NCBI GenBank assembly: GCA_022708765.1
Contig: JAKIYB010000183.1
Location: forward strand, 1-8,098
Direction of reading: 5' to 3'
Length of the DNA stretch: 8,098 nucleotides
From: Armatimonadota bacterium
GTDB taxonomy: Bacteria; Armatimonadota; Hebobacteria; CAIYQO01
Positions 6,075-8,098 of this stretch are shown here, one piece after another. Within the stretch, counting starts at the first letter, position 1; each line of letters begins with the position of its first letter. A program made the position numbers and the translations under genes. The notes under the pieces are model-generated. The model ran no database searches, was not told the origin of the DNA, and was given only the letters and a program-made list of their open reading frames with translations.

Positions 6075-7244
6075 TTACCGCTTCACGCGGATGCGGCGGG
6101 TGAGAATGGCTTTGCAGGTGGCGTCGGTGGGGTGGGGGTAGTCGAAGTCGGAGTAGGCTAACAGCAGGGTGTCGTCGTTGAGGGGGAGCATGCTGGTGTA
6201 GCCGCAGGTGTGGAGGTGGACGGCGGCAGGATCGCCGGGAAGGATCTGCTGGTGAGCGTCCCACTGGCGGCCGTCGCCGGCGGTGGAGACGGCGAGGTGG
6301 ACGCCGGGGCGGCCGTAACTGAGGACCAGGCAGCCGTTGCCGAGGAGCTGCAGGCAGGGAAAGACACCGAAGTCAAAGAGGGAGTGGCCGGCTTCCCAGG
6401 TATGGCCGTCGTCCGTTGACCAGGTAATCCACATTGGCTTCTGGTTTTGATCCGTGCGGCGGATGATGCAGACGAGGTCACCGCCGGCGGTGGCGGCGAG
6501 GTGCGGCTCAGCCATGATGTCGCGGTTCGCGCGGTCGGCGGCGATAGTGGCGCGACGGCGGAAAGTGTGGCCGTTATCTGCCGAAACGAGCAGGCTTGTG
6601 GTATTGCGCGCCGGGATGGTGCCGTCGGCAAGCACGTACTGGGCGCGGTAATCGGCGATGAGGAGTTCCTTCCCACGCTTCAACACGGCGTGTTCGAAGT
6701 AGGTGCGCGGTAGCAGGCGGCTGTCTTTCCGCCGCCAGGGCAACAGGCCGGCGGTGTCGTAATCCACCACATCATCTTCCCAGGCGCCGCTCGCCGGGCG
6801 CCAGCGTTTGGCGGGGATGCGGCCGAAGTAGTCGCGCACGCGGGGCGGGAAATCTTCAACGCGGTAGGAGTAGACGATGCCGTAGATATCCGCCTCCGCG
6901 ACTGGCGCGGGCATGGAGACGCTTTCGATCTCGACATCCAGATACGCACAGGCGGGCATCACCAAAAGCTCGCCGTCGAACACCTCGGAAATGGAGAAGT
7001 GTGGGCGCACGGGGGTGATGCCATCCGGCGCGGGGTGCCAGGAGCGCCCTTCGTCGGTTGAGACAAAGTCGGGCGCCGGGCAGCCGTGCGTCTCGCTGGC
7101 ATCGGCGGCGTCGGCAAACATGCAGAGCAGATTGCCGTCCGGCAGGCGGCTCAACGCGGGGAACTGATGGAAGCCCCAGCGCGTCTCGCCCGGCGCCGAG
7201 AGGGCGACGAGGCTGGGGGTTTCAAGGGTGATTGTCGGGGGCAT
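6075..7244 (-). CDS. Sialidase-fold (BNR/Asp-box) protein, putative glycoside hydrolase
   Basis: This 389-residue protein has the six-bladed beta-propeller pattern of the sialidase superfamily. Asp boxes (S-x-D-x-G-x-T/S-W/F) are at STDEGRSW (62-69), SADNGHTF (221-228) and STDDGHTW (276-283), with a degenerate copy at STAGDGRQW (320-328). The N-terminal propeller strand reads HQFPALSRLPDGNLLCMF (26-43). The usual (F/Y)RIP motif is replaced by HQFP, so the first arginine of the sialic-acid-binding triad is missing. True exo-sialidase activity is therefore uncertain, and another sugar may be the substrate. There is no signal peptide or membrane segment, suggesting action inside the cell on imported oligosaccharides, or export by another route. 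The ATG at 7244 has AAGGAA with a 6-nt spacer and lies 12 nt after the stop of the PL8-like gene, so the two are likely co-transcribed. Confidence 0.82.
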   Translation of the reverse strand: MPPTITLETPSLVALSAPGETRWGFHQFPALSRLPDGNLLCMFADAADASETHGCPAPDFVSTDEGRSWHPAPDGITPVRPHFSISEVFDGELLVMPACAYLDVEIESVSMPAPVAEADIYGIVYSYRVEDFPPRVRDYFGRIPAKRWRPASGAWEDDVVDYDTAGLLPWRRKDSRLLPRTYFEHAVLKRGKELLIADYRAQYVLADGTIPARNTTSLLVSADNGHTFRRRATIAADRANRDIMAEPHLAATAGGDLVCIIRRTDQNQKPMWITWSTDDGHTWEAGHSLFDFGVFPCLQLLGNGCLVLSYGRPGVHLAVSTAGDGRQWDAHQQILPGDPAAVHLHTCGYTSMLPLNDDTLLLAYSDFDYPHPTDATCKAILTRRIRVKR

Positions 7245-7256
7245 TGGACGTTCCTT

Positions 7257-8098
7257 TCAGTTGTGCCAGACCAGCGTCTGGCTGGCGCCGGCGTATTCGT
7301 TTGCCGGCAGGCTGACGCCGAGGGTGGCGGAAATGGGACCGGTGAGCGTTACCGTCAGCAAGCCTTCACCGCCTTCCGGTTGGGCGACAGTGAGGATGGT
7401 CGCCGGGCCGGGATGGTAGAGCAGGATGCAGGGACGATCAACGGCAATACGCTGACTATCGGGGAAAGTGAGCGAGCCCGGTTCGTAAAACACGACGTGG
7501 CCGCGGCGGTCGCCGGCGTGCCAGACAGCCTGCAGCGCGTCATCGTTGCGCACGATGAGGAAACGCGCCGGATCGTCGGCGAAGTTGTCCGGGGCGTTGG
7601 GCAGCACGGCATAGGCGTATGACGCGCCGTTTGGCCGCGTGCCGTGATTCAGGCCGGCGTTCAGCACGTTGAGGATTTGCCGTTCGGACGAACCGACGCC
7701 GCAGTCGCTCCAGGCGCCGGATTGCGGGCCAAGGGTGAGGGTGCCGCCGCCATCGAGGATGCGGTAGGTGACGCCATCCTGCCTGAACGCGGAACCGGGC
7801 ATGAGCGGATAGGTGCCCGTCGCCAGCGGCTCGTCGGTGCCCGCGAGATAAGCCGGCGTGCGCCAGTGGCACTGGTTGATGGTGGTGCGCACGGGCGCAT
7901 GTGCTTCGCAGGTGATGCCGGCGCCCAGCGCGACCATCCCCTCGTCGAAGAGGAACCAGGCCTTCTTCGCGGCGAGGCCGACGCGAGCAAAATCCACCGC
8001 CGCGCAGCCAACGCGGCCATCGGATGCCCCGTCGGCGAAGGGGCGCTCGCCAGCGACGCGCAGGGCATCCGGGTCAAAGGCGGCCTCCTGTACGGCGG
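7257..8098 (-). CDS. Polysaccharide lyase family 8-like protein, C-terminal part (5' end outside window)
   Basis: The frame is open from the right edge and ends at TGA 7259-7257, giving 279 visible codons plus the stop. The segment beginning SDGRVGCAAVDF and continuing GLAAKKAWFLFDEGMVALGAGI is typical of the central beta-sandwich domain of PL8 enzymes (hyaluronate, chondroitin AC and xanthan lyases). It is followed by a PVRTTINQCHW stretch and a beta-rich C-terminal domain. PL8 enzymes cleave uronate-linked polysaccharides by beta-elimination. Their catalytic Asn, His and Tyr lie mostly in the N-terminal alpha-toroid, which is outside the window, so activity and substrate cannot be judged. 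A GTG at 7997 is only an internal codon, because clear homology runs upstream of it. Any secretion signal would also be outside. It pairs with the downstream sialidase-fold gene in a glycan-degradation unit. Confidence 0.82.
   Translation of the reverse strand, partial: AVQEAAFDPDALRVAGERPFADGASDGRVGCAAVDFARVGLAAKKAWFLFDEGMVALGAGITCEAHAPVRTTINQCHWRTPAYLAGTDEPLATGTYPLMPGSAFRQDGVTYRILDGGGTLTLGPQSGAWSDCGVGSSERQILNVLNAGLNHGTRPNGASYAYAVLPNAPDNFADDPARFLIVRNDDALQAVWHAGDRRGHVVFYEPGSLTFPDSQRIAVDRPCILLYHPGPATILTVAQPEGGEGLLTVTLTGPISATLGVSLPANEYAGASQTLVWHN

Noticed and set aside
5872..6264. Minus-strand 130-codon frame overlapping the end of the sialidase-fold gene
   Set aside because: Its first half is a low-complexity Pro/His/Arg shadow of the real gene in another frame, and no ribosome binding site supports it.

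Overview
The window carries three blocks from what looks like a GC-rich bacterial chromosome. No phylum can be fixed from this sequence. A cytosolic group 3b [NiFe] hydrogenase beside a polysaccharide lyase and a sialidase-fold protein would suit an anaerobic or facultative glycan-degrading heterotroph (inference).

Block 1 (positions 1-5038, + strand) is a tightly packed seven-gene operon. It begins with the C-terminal part of a ferritin-like/rubrerythrin-type protein that enters from upstream, followed by a small two-CBS-domain protein. Next come four structural genes of a cytosolic NAD(P)-linked bidirectional [NiFe] hydrogenase of the HydBGDA/HyhBGSL (sulfhydrogenase, group 3b) type: an iron-sulfur beta subunit, an FAD/NAD(P)/2Fe-2S gamma subunit, a small delta subunit with three 4Fe-4S sites, and the nickel-bearing alpha subunit. 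The last gene is the matching C-terminal maturation endopeptidase. From the CBS gene onward every junction overlaps by 1-17 nt, except that the third start may be separated by 2 nt. This points to one transcript and coupled translation. Electrons would pass between the NiFe site in alpha, the clusters of delta and beta, the gamma 2Fe-2S cluster and FAD, and NAD(P)H.

Block 2 (5048-5850, - strand) is a convergent NYN/LabA-like (DUF88) putative nuclease gene. Its natural start, a GTG with a strong Shine-Dalgarno at 5850, is out of frame with the rest of the gene by one base at a T5 tract. The position of the first conserved Asp of the fold reads Asn. A good sigma70-type promoter lies upstream, in the 224-bp gap at 5851-6074. 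That gap also holds an imperfect inverted repeat and no convincing gene.

Block 3 (6075-8098, - strand) is a two-gene unit. A polysaccharide lyase family 8-like protein enters from the right edge with its N-terminus outside the window. It is followed 12 nt later by a sialidase-fold (BNR/Asp-box) protein that lacks the usual N-terminal arginine motif. Together they suggest breakdown of uronate-containing or amino-sugar-rich polysaccharides.

No tRNA, rRNA, CRISPR array, transposon or attachment site was seen.
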